From contig DBYH01000008.1 of NCBI GenBank assembly GCA_002310095.1, positions 1 through 46,550 of the forward strand: a DNA stretch of 46,550 nt. Direction: 5' to 3'. Below, one piece after another: positions 13,188 through 21,706 of this stretch. This stretch comes from Firmicutes bacterium UBA1191 (GTDB lineage Bacteria; Bacillota; Clostridia; Peptostreptococcales; Anaerovoracaceae). Both the position numbers and the translations under genes were made by a program. The notes below the pieces were generated by a model. It saw only the letters and a list, made by a program, of their open reading frames with translations. It had not been told where the DNA came from and did not search any database. Numbering within the stretch: position 1 is the stretch's first letter; the number at the start of each line of letters is the position of its first letter.

Positions 13188-15783
13188 GAATAATGATTGA
13201 GGCGATGGTCATCACCAGACCGCCGATGAATCCGTCAGGTCTGAAGGAGAATTCTACCACGTGAATTCCCTCCGTGAGTCCCGCGCTTATCCAGCTGTCT
13301 CCGGTCAGTTCCGTGATTTCAGTATCCTTTCCGTCGATCTTCATGGTCCATCCTTCCTCGTAAGGAATGGACGTCACGAGCACGCCGCCTTCACCCGCGT
13401 CCACGGTGCCTTTGATGTGCGTATCCGTAGCCTCGGTGACAGTCATGAGGCTTGAGGAAATCATCCTGTAAGCCTTGTCCCAGGCCTTCTGATCCAGGGT
13501 GCAGACATAGCAGGTGATCCTGCCGACCTGCCCCGGGTCGAAGCGGACGGCAACTCTGAAAATATCGTCCTTCTTCATGGTTCCTATGTTCAGTATCGAA
13601 CCGCAGTCGGACTGGACCGAGATGTCTCCCAGATCCTCCGGACATTCTATGGTGATGTCCTCGGCGTAATCCGCCGCCACATAGACGTAGTACTTAGCGT
13701 TTACTTCAGCCGTGTATTTCAGGCTCACGGTACCGGTTCCCGATGAATCCAGCAGTTCGCTCTCGACCTGCGAATCACTGATGTAATATGAGCTTACGTT
13801 GCTTCCGGTAATTTCCCCAGGTCCCATGTCCACAAACACTTTTTTGACTTTGCCCGACGTGGCCGCCCTGACATAGTCGTCGAGGTTGATGAACGGATTG
13901 GTGTCGTACGGACTCCACGTCCTGATAGACGCCGGCAGCATGTAACCGATGGAGAGCGGATATCTGCTCTTGTACAGGCTCGAATCCTCGTCGCTCATCA
14001 CGTAATTGAAATCGGGATCATCGATCTTTCTGTTCTTCGCTATGAGGTAATCCACGTTCGCGATGCAGTTCGTAACCGGACTGGTTTCGTTGTAGTTGAA
14101 CCTGTTGCTTCCCGGATGTCCCTCCAGACCGATGCGCTCCATGAGGGCCGTCGTATTGCTGTTTAGCGTGGAGGCGAACTGGCCCAGTCCCCTGTAGTGG
14201 TACATGGCCGGACAGTTGTGAATTATCGCGTCGTCTATCTCAGTTCTGGCGAATCTGCCGTCGCCGCCATCCGACGTGGCGCCGCCCTTGGTGTTGGCGT
14301 AATCCGCGAGCCTCAGCACGCTGGCCTTGTTCTCGTTATATGTCTCCCTCGATGAGTTGCCCATTTTGTCGAAATACGCGCCCGTCGACACGCACATCTC
14401 CGCCGCGACCACGACGGCGAGCAGTGCCATGAACGGTCTGCGCGTCAGCTTCTGTCTCTTGTAAAGACACAGGATAATTCCGAAGGCCGCCGTCAGCCCC
14501 AGTCCGTAGTAGATGAACAGGTTCATGTCATCTACAACGTCCTTCAGCAACTTCTGCGCCAGCACATAGTACGCGGCGATAAGGACAAAGACGGCGAATA
14601 TCTTTCCGGGCTCGATCCCGTTCAGTCTGTTGAAGGCCCTGTAAGCCATGGTGACCAGCACGAAGCAGACCACGAAGCTGAACCTGTGCGGCAGCTGGTT
14701 CGGGAAGTGCATTCCGTGCCAGATGAAATCGAGTTTGTTTATGTTGAGGCTCAGGAACATGAATACGAGGAATGCTCCGTTGAGCGCTTTTTCTCTGAAT
14801 GGTATCTCGCGTGAGATGTAGTAGCACGCCAGCATGGCCGTCACGAGGAGACCGCAGCAGAGATTCGGCAGTCCGTCGATGTAGGTCAGGTGCGACACCG
14901 GGAACAGCTGATTGATGACATCCAGCGCGTCATAATACAGACTCCAGTCGTCCGGCATCTCCGACGAGAAGTAGTAGGCGTTCTTCATGCTGATGTAGGT
15001 AGGCAAAAGCATCACGCCCGCCATGGCGATTCCCAGCAGGGAAGCGAAGACGGCTCTCAGGGTCGTGTGCAGACAGCCCTTTGCGCCTCTGTCCCTGACG
15101 GTTATGAAGTAGAACACCGGGTAGTAGACTAGCACAAAGATGCACACCATGATGGCGATGTAATAGTTGCTGAACACCGTGAGCGCCAGACTCACGACGT
15201 ACAGCGCCATCCGTCCGTCCTTTATAAGCCGGTTGAGACCTAGCATAAGCAAAGGCAGGAGCATGACCGCGTCCAGCCACATTATGCACCAGTAGTAGCC
15301 GATGGCGTAGGTGCTCATGGCGTACATGTCCGCGAAGAGCACGGTCTTCAGTCCGCTTTTTCTGTCAGCCAGAAGCTCGGACGGGTTGTACACGTTCTTG
15401 AGAAATATGAACATGAAGCTTCCCGACAGACCGATCTTGATGAGCAGAATGACGCTCACCCCTTCCATGATCAGTGACTGCGGGAACAGTATGAGAAGCA
15501 GGTTGAGAGGGCTGGCTCCGTAATATGACAGGAGGCACCAGAAATTGCAGCCGCCTCCGCTGTTCCACGAATAGAACAGACTGCCCTCGCCCTGGAGCCT
15601 GCACTGCAGTTCGCTGAGGAACGGAATGTACTGGTGGTAGCAGTCAATTATGGCGAGCTGCTGCTGCCCGAAGGGATAGATTCCTGAAAGCGCGAAAACA
15701 AGAACCAGTACGAATACCGGCAGAAAGAACGCCATGAAGACGTATCTGTTCACTTTCAGAAAGTTGCGGAGCTTATTCTTCAA
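13108..15783 (-). CDS. yfhO: YfhO-family membrane glycosyltransferase
   Basis: A very large membrane protein (about 890 residues) of the YfhO family. About a dozen hydrophobic helices fill residues ~15-520; a long extracytoplasmic region (~530-855) follows, then one helix (GFIGGLVMTIASIIILIAAT) and a charged tail. Typical YfhO strings are YPFGQQQLAIIDCYHQYIPF near the start and YEEGWTMKIDGK near the end. In Bacillus and Listeria, YfhO works with CsbB to add sugar to lipoteichoic acid outside the membrane. Here the CsbB-type gene is directly upstream, overlapping by 11 bases. Start: TTG at 15781-15783 with AAGGA upstream; the open frame extends further but overlaps csbB. The 3' end overlaps the MocR gene antisense. 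Confidence 0.87.
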   Translation of the reverse strand: MKNKLRNFLKVNRYVFMAFFLPVFVLVLVFALSGIYPFGQQQLAIIDCYHQYIPFLSELQCRLQGEGSLFYSWNSGGGCNFWCLLSYYGASPLNLLLILFPQSLIMEGVSVILLIKIGLSGSFMFIFLKNVYNPSELLADRKSGLKTVLFADMYAMSTYAIGYYWCIMWLDAVMLLPLLMLGLNRLIKDGRMALYVVSLALTVFSNYYIAIMVCIFVLVYYPVFYFITVRDRGAKGCLHTTLRAVFASLLGIAMAGVMLLPTYISMKNAYYFSSEMPDDWSLYYDALDVINQLFPVSHLTYIDGLPNLCCGLLVTAMLACYYISREIPFREKALNGAFLVFMFLSLNINKLDFIWHGMHFPNQLPHRFSFVVCFVLVTMAYRAFNRLNGIEPGKIFAVFVLIAAYYVLAQKLLKDVVDDMNLFIYYGLGLTAAFGIILCLYKRQKLTRRPFMALLAVVVAAEMCVSTGAYFDKMGNSSRETYNENKASVLRLADYANTKGGATSDGGDGRFARTEIDDAIIHNCPAMYHYRGLGQFASTLNSNTTALMERIGLEGHPGSNRFNYNETSPVTNCIANVDYLIAKNRKIDDPDFNYVMSDEDSSLYKSRYPLSIGYMLPASIRTWSPYDTNPFINLDDYVRAATSGKVKKVFVDMGPGEITGSNVSSYYISDSQVESELLDSSGTGTVSLKYTAEVNAKYYVYVAADYAEDITIECPEDLGDISVQSDCGSILNIGTMKKDDIFRVAVRFDPGQVGRITCYVCTLDQKAWDKAYRMISSSLMTVTEATDTHIKGTVDAGEGGVLVTSIPYEEGWTMKIDGKDTEITELTGDSWISAGLTEGIHVVEFSFRPDGFIGGLVMTIASIIILIAATRLQAVRRRRQSEEEESDYNIE

Positions 15784-16795
15784 TATTGGATTCCTTTTCA
15801 ACGTAGACAGGTCTGCCCTTGGTCTCCAGATACATCCTGCCGATGTACTCTCCGATGAGTCCAAGTATGGCGATGATGACGCCGCCAAAGAAGAGTATGA
15901 GACAGATCGTCGAAGCGTATCCCGGCGTGTCCTTGCCCATTACTATTGTTTTGATTATCTCTACTACAAGATATATGGCCGATCCGGTCGCGACTATTCC
16001 GCCGAAAGCGCCGGCGAATTTAAGAGGCGAATCGGCGAAGTCTATGAAGCCGTCTATGGCGTATCTGGTCAGACTCCAGACGGACCACTTGGTCTCTCCC
16101 GCGAAGCGCGTCACGTTCTCGAACTCGAGCCATCTCGTGTCGAAACCGACCCACGCGAATATACCCTTGCTGAAGCGCTGTGTCTCCGGCATCTCCGCGA
16201 TGGTCTTCACCATGGCGCGGCTCATGAGCCTGAAGTCCAGGGCGCCGTCGGCGATCTCGATATCGCAGTATCTGTTCATCAGTTTGTAGAAGAGTCTCGC
16301 AAAGGCACTCCGTATCTTTGGTTCGCCCTTTCTGTTGACCCTTCTGGCGGCAACGGTATCGCAGCCCGTCTCCTCCATCATCCTGATCATTTCGCCGATG
16401 TACTCAGGCGGATGCTGCAGGTCGGCGTCCATGAGGATCGCCAGATCGCTCGGGCGGCCGCCTCTTGTGCCCTTGGCCGAGGCCTTCAGGCCGGCGTATA
16501 TGGCGGCTTCCTTGCCGAAGTTCCTGCTGAAGGAGATGTATTTGACCGCAGTAAGATCCTCCGCGCCTTTGTCGGCGAGGTGTTTGATCTGCTCCAGAGT
16601 CCCGTCGGTGCTTCCGTCGTCAACAAAAATGTAACTGAAATCGTAGCTGTTGGCGTACCCGCCGCTTGCGGCGATGCGCGCTTCCTCGGCCTGGACTCTG
16701 TCGAAGAGAACTTCGATGTTCTCCTCCTCGTTGTAGCATGGGACTATGACGTCCACACGCATTGTTTTCTTTTCATTTGCAGTCATTTCGCTCAT
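15773..16795 (-). CDS. CsbB/GtrB-type polyprenyl-phosphate glycosyltransferase (GT2)
   Basis: A 340-residue family 2 glycosyltransferase that charges undecaprenyl phosphate with a sugar at the inner membrane face. Seen: VDVIVPCYNEEENI at the start, FVDDGSTDGTLE, the DxD motif in LAILMDADLQHPPEY, RRVNRKGE, DFRLMSRAMV, and two C-terminal membrane helices (~240-310) ending in IGEYIGRMYLETKGRPVY, the classic end of this group. The downstream yfhO overlaps, so this looks like the donor-making half of a teichoic-acid type glycosylation pair. The ATG has no Shine-Dalgarno; a consensus promoter ends 6 bases before it, so translation is probably leaderless. The sugar is unknown (GlcNAc in the Bacillus system). 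Confidence 0.92.
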   Translation of the reverse strand: MSEMTANEKKTMRVDVIVPCYNEEENIEVLFDRVQAEEARIAASGGYANSYDFSYIFVDDGSTDGTLEQIKHLADKGAEDLTAVKYISFSRNFGKEAAIYAGLKASAKGTRGGRPSDLAILMDADLQHPPEYIGEMIRMMEETGCDTVAARRVNRKGEPKIRSAFARLFYKLMNRYCDIEIADGALDFRLMSRAMVKTIAEMPETQRFSKGIFAWVGFDTRWLEFENVTRFAGETKWSVWSLTRYAIDGFIDFADSPLKFAGAFGGIVATGSAIYLVVEIIKTIVMGKDTPGYASTICLILFFGGVIIAILGLIGEYIGRMYLETKGRPVYVEKESNIEE

Positions 16796-16801
16796 GGACT
16801 T

Positions 16802-16830
16802 ATTGTAAAGCCAGTCAAATATAGTGTCAA
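16802..16830 (-). promoter_or_regulatory. Consensus promoter giving a leaderless csbB-yfhO mRNA
   Basis: Minus strand TTGACA (16825-16830), 17-base spacer, TACAAT (16802-16807). Only six bases (aagtcc) lie between the -10 box and the ATG at 16793-16795, so +1 should fall on the start codon. Confidence 0.8.
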
Positions 16831-16831
16831 C

Positions 16832-16861
16832 AAAAGAGACCCGCGCGAGCGGGTCTCTTTT
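16832..16861 (-). terminator. Strong intrinsic terminator of the dehydrogenase gene
   Basis: AAAAGAGACCCGC (16832-16844) pairs perfectly with GCGGGTCTCTTTT (16849-16861) around GCGA. It ends the dehydrogenase transcript 25 bases after its stop and is directly next to the -35 box of the csbB promoter. Confidence 0.85.
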
Positions 16862-16886
16862 CAGGCTTTCGCCGGTCTGCTTTTGC

Positions 16887-18173
16887 TTATTTGCTTACTG
16901 CGTCGAGGAACGCCTTCTCTGAAAGTTCATCGGCGTATTCTGAATCCATCTCCTTGATTCCGGCAGGGAATTCATACTTGGCCAGTCTCTCTACGAATGG
17001 ATCCGGATCGAAGTGCTCAGGACCCCAAGCGCCCGGCTCATTCCAGATGCCCTTGGCGATGAGTTCCATCATGATTACAGGACCTACAGCAGTCTGTGCT
17101 ACTACTGAGTTGGTCGTGTACTTCTTGATGCACTCCTGGTTGTCAGCAACCTGATAGAGGTAAACTGATCTGTACTTGCCGTCCTTCCAGCCTGTTACCC
17201 AGGTGCCCGCGCAGCCCTTGCCTGTCATCTCGTCGGTTGCTCCGACCGGTGAAGGGATGACCTTGCAGACGAAGTCTCTAGGCGTGATCTCGCTGTCGCC
17301 GACCTTGATCTTGTCTCTCTTGTTGTCGAGTCCCCATCCGTGGAGTGTCAGCAGCTTGGCTCTGAACTCTCTAGGAACGCCGTACTTGAAAGTAACTCTG
17401 TTGCAGTCGATCTCTCTAGGAACGAGGAGTACTTCCTCGTGCTCTACGTTTACTACTTCGACGTCGCCGATTCCGCCAGGGAAGTTGAATACTTCAGGCT
17501 CTGAGAACGGCTCTGTGCAGAACCAGTGTCCCTCAGGGAACTCTTCGTTCTTTTCCCAGATTACCGGCGGCTGCAGACATTCTTCGATGGTCGTCCATAC
17601 GGAGAATCCGAAGTCTGAGTCAGTGTTTCCATAGTTGTCGCCGTCACGTACGTCTACTCTGTCGATCTTGTCGAAGAGGTGTACAGCGGCGTACTTGGCG
17701 AATACGTCAGCCATTCCTGGCTCTACGCCTGATCCGCAAACAGCGATCTTGCCGGAAGCTTCCCACTCCTTCTGCTTAGCGAACTGGTAGTCGCCCAGCT
17801 TGATGTAGGACAGCTCATACGGCTTCTCAGGGTGCTCAGTACCAAGAGTCATGGCGCAGTCGAGATAACCGATCTTCAGTTCCAGGCAGGTGTCGAAGAT
17901 AGTCTCGTTCATTCTCGGATCGCACGCGTTCATCGCGAAATCGCATCCGTGCTCCGCTACTACCGCCTTGATGCTCTCAGGATCCATGGCGTTGATCTGC
18001 GCAGGAACGAACTTGCCGCCGCCGCAGATTTCATTGGCAACCTTCTCTGCTCTCGCCAGGTCGTAGTCAGCTACTACCACCTTCTCAGCCCAGTCGCCTT
18101 CCGCGCCGGCTCTTTCGATGATCTTCGCAGCTGAAGTTCCTACTCCGCCGGCTCCGATGATAAGTAATTTCAT
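16887..18173 (-). CDS. Saccharopine / carboxynorspermidine dehydrogenase family oxidoreductase
   Basis: A 428-residue cytoplasmic NAD(P)-dependent enzyme. The N-terminal Rossmann fold starts LLIIGAGGVGTSAAKII; further family strings are AMNACDPRMNETI, YLDCAMTLG, GSGVEPGMADVFAKYA and, near the end, GTWVTGWKDGKYRSVYLY and EHFDPDPFVERL. The latter two resemble carboxynorspermidine dehydrogenase (polyamine pathway) as well as Lys1-type saccharopine dehydrogenases, and I cannot choose; the decarboxylase partner nspC is not in the window. Twelve of thirteen Arg codons are AGA, the bias of highly expressed genes here, which would fit a main metabolic enzyme. ATG start with AGGAGG; own promoter and terminator, hence monocistronic. 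Confidence 0.85.
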   Translation of the reverse strand: MKLLIIGAGGVGTSAAKIIERAGAEGDWAEKVVVADYDLARAEKVANEICGGGKFVPAQINAMDPESIKAVVAEHGCDFAMNACDPRMNETIFDTCLELKIGYLDCAMTLGTEHPEKPYELSYIKLGDYQFAKQKEWEASGKIAVCGSGVEPGMADVFAKYAAVHLFDKIDRVDVRDGDNYGNTDSDFGFSVWTTIEECLQPPVIWEKNEEFPEGHWFCTEPFSEPEVFNFPGGIGDVEVVNVEHEEVLLVPREIDCNRVTFKYGVPREFRAKLLTLHGWGLDNKRDKIKVGDSEITPRDFVCKVIPSPVGATDEMTGKGCAGTWVTGWKDGKYRSVYLYQVADNQECIKKYTTNSVVAQTAVGPVIMMELIAKGIWNEPGAWGPEHFDPDPFVERLAKYEFPAGIKEMDSEYADELSEKAFLDAVSK

Positions 18174-18226
18174 AATTCTTACCTCCTGTAAATAATATCG
18201 ATTATTTATTTGCTCTTTATGAATTA

Positions 18227-18255
18227 ATTGTAAGCCTATTCTCTCCGTCGCGCAA
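18227..18255 (-). promoter_or_regulatory. Promoter of the saccharopine dehydrogenase-family gene
   Basis: Minus strand TTGCGC (18250-18255), 17-base spacer, TACAAT (18227-18232), about 50 bases before the AGGAGG and ATG of the gene. Confidence 0.65.
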
Positions 18256-18309
18256 TGAGCCTTTTGCTCTATTACTGTATTTATTTGCTGTACTTTCGCC
18301 TGCTTTCGC

Positions 18310-19854
18310 CTATCTGTTTTCCATGAGGTCTATGAGTATGAGCTCAGCGCCCACTCCCTTGAATATGCTCCTGAGGCTCAGGGCGTCCGAACTGTAGTAT
18401 GTCGCGGAGGATACGGCCGGCTCCTCGCAGAGGGTGCCCAGCAGCATCTCTCTTCTGGACATCTCGCCCTCAGGTCTGTTCATGGACTCGATCTTTCCTA
18501 TGATATTGTCTTTGTCCATTCTGTATCTCAGGACTCTGAACTGGCCCGACAGTCCCGTGGCCCTGACGAGGAACTCCGCTTCGCCTTCATAATCTTTGAT
18601 GAGTTTGAGAAGCTCAGAGCTCGAGTCGATCTTCTTCAGAGCGCCGCACACTCCCTCGTCGAAGTTGTAGACGAGGATGCTCAGGCTGCTGAGCGGTCCA
18701 GGGAATTTCCCTTTGGTCGTGACCATGTAGTTGCTGCCCGAGGCGATGAGGTTCTCGTCAAGCCCCCGCAGAAGTCTGTACGGCTCCGCGAGAATGCTGT
18801 TGACTTCCCTGCTCATGATTTCCTCAAGTTCAGGCTCGCCGGTCTTGATCCCGGCGTAGTCATCGTAGATGTCAACGTCGATTATGGTCGGCTTAACCTT
18901 GAGCTTGTCCAGATAGTCGGCGTAGACGCCCTTGACCTGACGGCGCACCGCGCTCTCGATCTGGTCAGGTGAGCACCTGGTGTATCTGGCCTCGATCTCG
19001 CGGCTGATGATCTTGCCTATGTACTTCTTTCTGTATTCCAGCGGATGCATGCCGAACCAGTGCTCGAAGTGCTTGATGTAGTATCTGACCGCCGAGAAGC
19101 CTGTCTCTTCGGCGATGGTTCCTATCTTCTTGTTTGTCCCAAGCAGCAGCTTCTCGGATTCCTCGACTCTGATGTAGCTCAGGAGATCCTGGAAGCTGAG
19201 TCCCGCCGCTTCCTTTATTATGTGAGAAAGGTAATAGATGCTCAGGTGTTCCCTCTCGGCGATCTCGCTGAGGGTCAGCTTCCTGTTGTAGTTGTCGTAC
19301 ATGTAGTCCGTGATCCTGTTCAGACGGCCGGCCAGGATTTTGTTGCCTTTGTTCCTGGCTTCGTTCTTGAACTTGCCGTCCTCCATGACGAAGTACCTGA
19401 AGTCGGACATGAGGCACGCGATGAGATTGTGGGTGCTCTCGATGACTTTGTGCTCGTAGCCGTAGCCTTTCTGGAGAACCTCCATCATGATTCTGGCCAG
19501 GATGCCCCTGAGGATGTCCAGACTTTCGTCGCTGTCGTCCTCCATCTCGGTAACGAAGAAGCTGTTCCTGAGGTTATCGTAGTATCTTGAGAAGTATGTG
19601 AGGTCCAGCTGCAGCATCATGACCATGTTGTCCTCGCCGGTGCTTTCGAAGCTGTGCATCTCCCTGTCGTTCAGGATGTACACGTCGCCCTGCTTGAGGT
19701 TGTATGTGTAATATCCGTTGCGCAGAGTGATCGTTCCTTCGAGCACGTAGACAACTTCCATGTCGTCATGGAAGTGGATCGGGTACTCCTCTATGTTGGC
19801 CGTAATCACGTTGATCGGCAGCTCGTCTCTGTAGGTGATTTTTTCTTTCAGCAT
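18310..19854 (-). CDS. AraC-family regulator with GH39-like C-terminal beta-sandwich remnant
   Basis: A 514-residue transcription factor. Residues ~1-150 form a cupin sensor (YPIHFHDDMEVVYVLEG, LKQGDVYILNDREMH); residues ~180-285 are the double helix-turn-helix of AraC/XylS (LTLSEIAEREHLSIYYLSHI, then GTIAEETGFSAVRYYIKHFEHWFGMHPLEYRK). The remaining ~230 residues are unusual: SLSILVYNFDEG and FRVLRYRMDKDNIIGKIESM followed by EGEMSRREM resemble the C-terminal beta-sandwich of GH39 beta-xylosidases that occur fused to AraC regulators, but the ~300-residue catalytic barrel between HTH and sandwich is missing. Start ATG at 19852-19854 with AAAGGGA upstream. It reads towards the dehydrogenase gene and may regulate it or a target elsewhere. 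Confidence 0.85.
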   Translation of the reverse strand: MLKEKITYRDELPINVITANIEEYPIHFHDDMEVVYVLEGTITLRNGYYTYNLKQGDVYILNDREMHSFESTGEDNMVMMLQLDLTYFSRYYDNLRNSFFVTEMEDDSDESLDILRGILARIMMEVLQKGYGYEHKVIESTHNLIACLMSDFRYFVMEDGKFKNEARNKGNKILAGRLNRITDYMYDNYNRKLTLSEIAEREHLSIYYLSHIIKEAAGLSFQDLLSYIRVEESEKLLLGTNKKIGTIAEETGFSAVRYYIKHFEHWFGMHPLEYRKKYIGKIISREIEARYTRCSPDQIESAVRRQVKGVYADYLDKLKVKPTIIDVDIYDDYAGIKTGEPELEEIMSREVNSILAEPYRLLRGLDENLIASGSNYMVTTKGKFPGPLSSLSILVYNFDEGVCGALKKIDSSSELLKLIKDYEGEAEFLVRATGLSGQFRVLRYRMDKDNIIGKIESMNRPEGEMSRREMLLGTLCEEPAVSSATYYSSDALSLRSIFKGVGAELILIDLMENR

Positions 19855-20300
19855 TTTTTATCGGTCCCTTTCGGGCGGAATTATGTAAACCAACCGACCC
19901 TACTGTAAATAATTGGTTCAACAATCAGAAATCCTTGTTGTTATGGGCATTTCGGCGGTTATCCACAACATTTCGGAAATTGTATACAATTCTATCCAAA
20001 GTTACCTGTGTATAACCATTTTTTTACTATTGTTGGAATTTCAATGGTTTCAGGTGTCAAGTTCTAATTTCAGTACAAAGTTTTCCACAGGTTTTGGAGA
20101 GATTATTTCATCTTCACCTCAAAACCGTCAAAAACGTGGATTTTCTGCGGTTTTCGGGCTTTTTGTTATTTTTTTACTGTAAATTTAATGCAAACCGCGC
20201 CGATAATGTCTTTCTGACAGCAAATTAATAACCCGTGCACAAATTATACTCCCCGAAAAAAGTTGTTTCAACCGAAATATCCCCCGGAAATGCGAAAAAA
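19855..20300. other. Long AT-rich intergenic region with DnaA boxes
   Basis: A 514-base gap separates the divergent AraC and alaX genes. It holds a perfect DnaA box TTATCCACA (19959-19967, plus), a second match to TTATNCACA on the minus strand (20007-20015, reads TTATACACA), a one-mismatch box TTTTCCACA (20081-20089), a 14-bp perfect palindrome AATTGTATACAATT (19978-19991), and an inverted repeat AAAACCG / CGGTTTT (20121-20127, 20148-20154) followed by T-rich DNA. No gene is seen in it. It could be a DnaA-binding/titration or regulatory site, or part of an origin; the gene orientations around it do not change as expected at an origin. Confidence 0.55.
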
Positions 20301-20301
20301 A

Positions 20302-20330
20302 TTGACTTTTTTGCTGGCAGGTTTTACACT
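20302..20330 (+). promoter_or_regulatory. Promoter of the alaX gene
   Basis: TTGACT (20302-20307), 17-base spacer, TACACT (20325-20330), 38 bases before the ATG with a GGAG Shine-Dalgarno between. Confidence 0.7.
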
Positions 20331-20368
20331 CTCCATGATGTTGTTGCTGTTTTATATAGGAGTACTAC

Positions 20369-21631
20369 ATGATGGGTGCAACAAAATTATACCAAAATGA
20401 TGTTTACACCAGAGAATGGGAGGCTGAAGTGACGAAGGTCACCGGCGACGGTATCTATCTGGATCAGACGGCCTTCTTCCCTGAAGGCGGCGGTCAGAGC
20501 TGCGATCTGGGAACGATTCAGGTCGTTTCCGGCGGCAAGCCGGGCGAGCCTCTTCAGGTCACCGACGTTCAGGAAGACGGCGACGAAGTGCTGCACAGGC
20601 TGGCATCCTGCGAAGGCCTCGCCGAGGGCTGCAAAGTTCACTGCAGCCTTGACTGGCCGCGCCGCTTCGACAACATGCAGCGCCACTGCGGCGAGCACAT
20701 TCTCTCGGGGATCTTCTATCAGGAATGCGGCGGCGTGAACCGCGGCTTCCACATGGGAGACGATTACATGACAATAGATATAAGCCTTGAAGACGAGCCG
20801 ACGAATCCCGAGGCCTCCAGGCCTGAAGTCATCGACTGGGAAACGGCCCTTCACTGCGAGCGGCTGGCCAACGAAGTAGTATGGTCCAACGCTCCCGTAT
20901 ACGTGTTCCGTTTCGACAGCAGAGAAGAAGCGGAGAAACTGCCTTTGCGCAAGAAGCTGGCCTTCGATGAAGACATCTCCATCGTCTGCGTAGGATCGCC
21001 CGAGCACGCCGCCGACTGCGTGGCTTGCTGCGGCACCCACCCTGCCACGGCGGGACAGGTCGGCCTCATCAAGATTTATAAGGTTGAAAAGTACAAGGAA
21101 ATGTTCCGCGTCTACTTCGAGGCAGGCGCCCGCGCTCTCGCGGACTACGACATGAAGCACGACATGTTGACGGAACTGTCCAACAGCTACTCCTCATCCA
21201 TCGAGGACTTCCCGGACAAGGTTCGCGGCCTCGAGCAGCGTGTTTCCGACACGAAAGGCGAGCTGATTAATCTGAAGCGCGCATTCACGGAGATCGAGTG
21301 CGCCGCTCTGGACGAGGAGCTGGACGCCGCGGAGTCGAACGTGGTCGTTCACAAACTGGAGCACTTCTCCATGGACGACGCCTTCAACATGGCCAAGGCG
21401 TACATGGGCAAGCCGAGATGCAAAGGCAAACTGATCCTTCTGTACTCCATTCCATCGACCTCATACATTCTGGTCAGCGACGGCGGGATCAACTGCGGAA
21501 GCCTCGTCAAAGAGTACGCGAGCTTCTACCAGGGCAAGGGCGGCGGCAACGACGTCTCGGCCCGCGCCATCTTCACCGGCGACGAAGACGCATCGCTATT
21601 TGCCGATTTATTGCAGAAACACCTGCAGTAA
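20369..21631 (+). CDS. AlaX-type alanyl-tRNA editing protein (AlaRS-like, with DHHA1 domain)
   Basis: A free-standing editing factor that hydrolyses mischarged Ser- or Gly-tRNA(Ala). The 420 residues begin with the AlaRS-type barrel (AEVTKVTGDGIYLDQTAFFPEGGGQ), then the editing domain with zinc ligands in MQRHCGEHILSG (HxxxH) and CVACCGTHPATAG (CxxxH), a coiled linker (~270-320), and a C-terminal DHHA1-type domain ending in QGKGGGNDVSARA, whose GGG-N motif is typical. The aminoacylation domain of AlaRS is absent, so this is not alaS. Two ATGs in tandem (20369, 20372) follow GGAG; I use the first. Monocistronic, with own promoter and terminator. Confidence 0.93.
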   Translation: MMGATKLYQNDVYTREWEAEVTKVTGDGIYLDQTAFFPEGGGQSCDLGTIQVVSGGKPGEPLQVTDVQEDGDEVLHRLASCEGLAEGCKVHCSLDWPRRFDNMQRHCGEHILSGIFYQECGGVNRGFHMGDDYMTIDISLEDEPTNPEASRPEVIDWETALHCERLANEVVWSNAPVYVFRFDSREEAEKLPLRKKLAFDEDISIVCVGSPEHAADCVACCGTHPATAGQVGLIKIYKVEKYKEMFRVYFEAGARALADYDMKHDMLTELSNSYSSSIEDFPDKVRGLEQRVSDTKGELINLKRAFTEIECAALDEELDAAESNVVVHKLEHFSMDDAFNMAKAYMGKPRCKGKLILLYSIPSTSYILVSDGGINCGSLVKEYASFYQGKGGGNDVSARAIFTGDEDASLFADLLQKHLQ

Positions 21632-21656
21632 CGGCTAACAATCCAAGGCAATAAAA

Positions 21657-21691
21657 AACAGCACCCCGGCTTCACCGGTCAGGGTGCTGTT
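21657..21691. terminator. Bidirectional terminator between alaX and the yabE-like gene
   Basis: AACAGCACCC (21657-21666) pairs with GGGTGCTGTT (21682-21691); an inner CCGG/CCGG pairing shortens the loop. A-rich on the left and ATTTTG on the right let it serve both converging genes. Confidence 0.8.
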
Positions 21692-21706
21692 ATTTTGTTT
21701 GCTCTG

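Noticed and set aside
15734..16957. 407-codon plus-strand open frame antisense to csbB
   Set aside because: It covers the csbB gene, its promoter and a terminator in antisense; the protein has no family features.
19855..20300. Firm call of the chromosomal origin oriC
   Set aside because: Only three DnaA boxes, no dnaA/dnaN or rnpA genes nearby, and genes on both sides are mostly minus strand, with no switch of orientation at this place.
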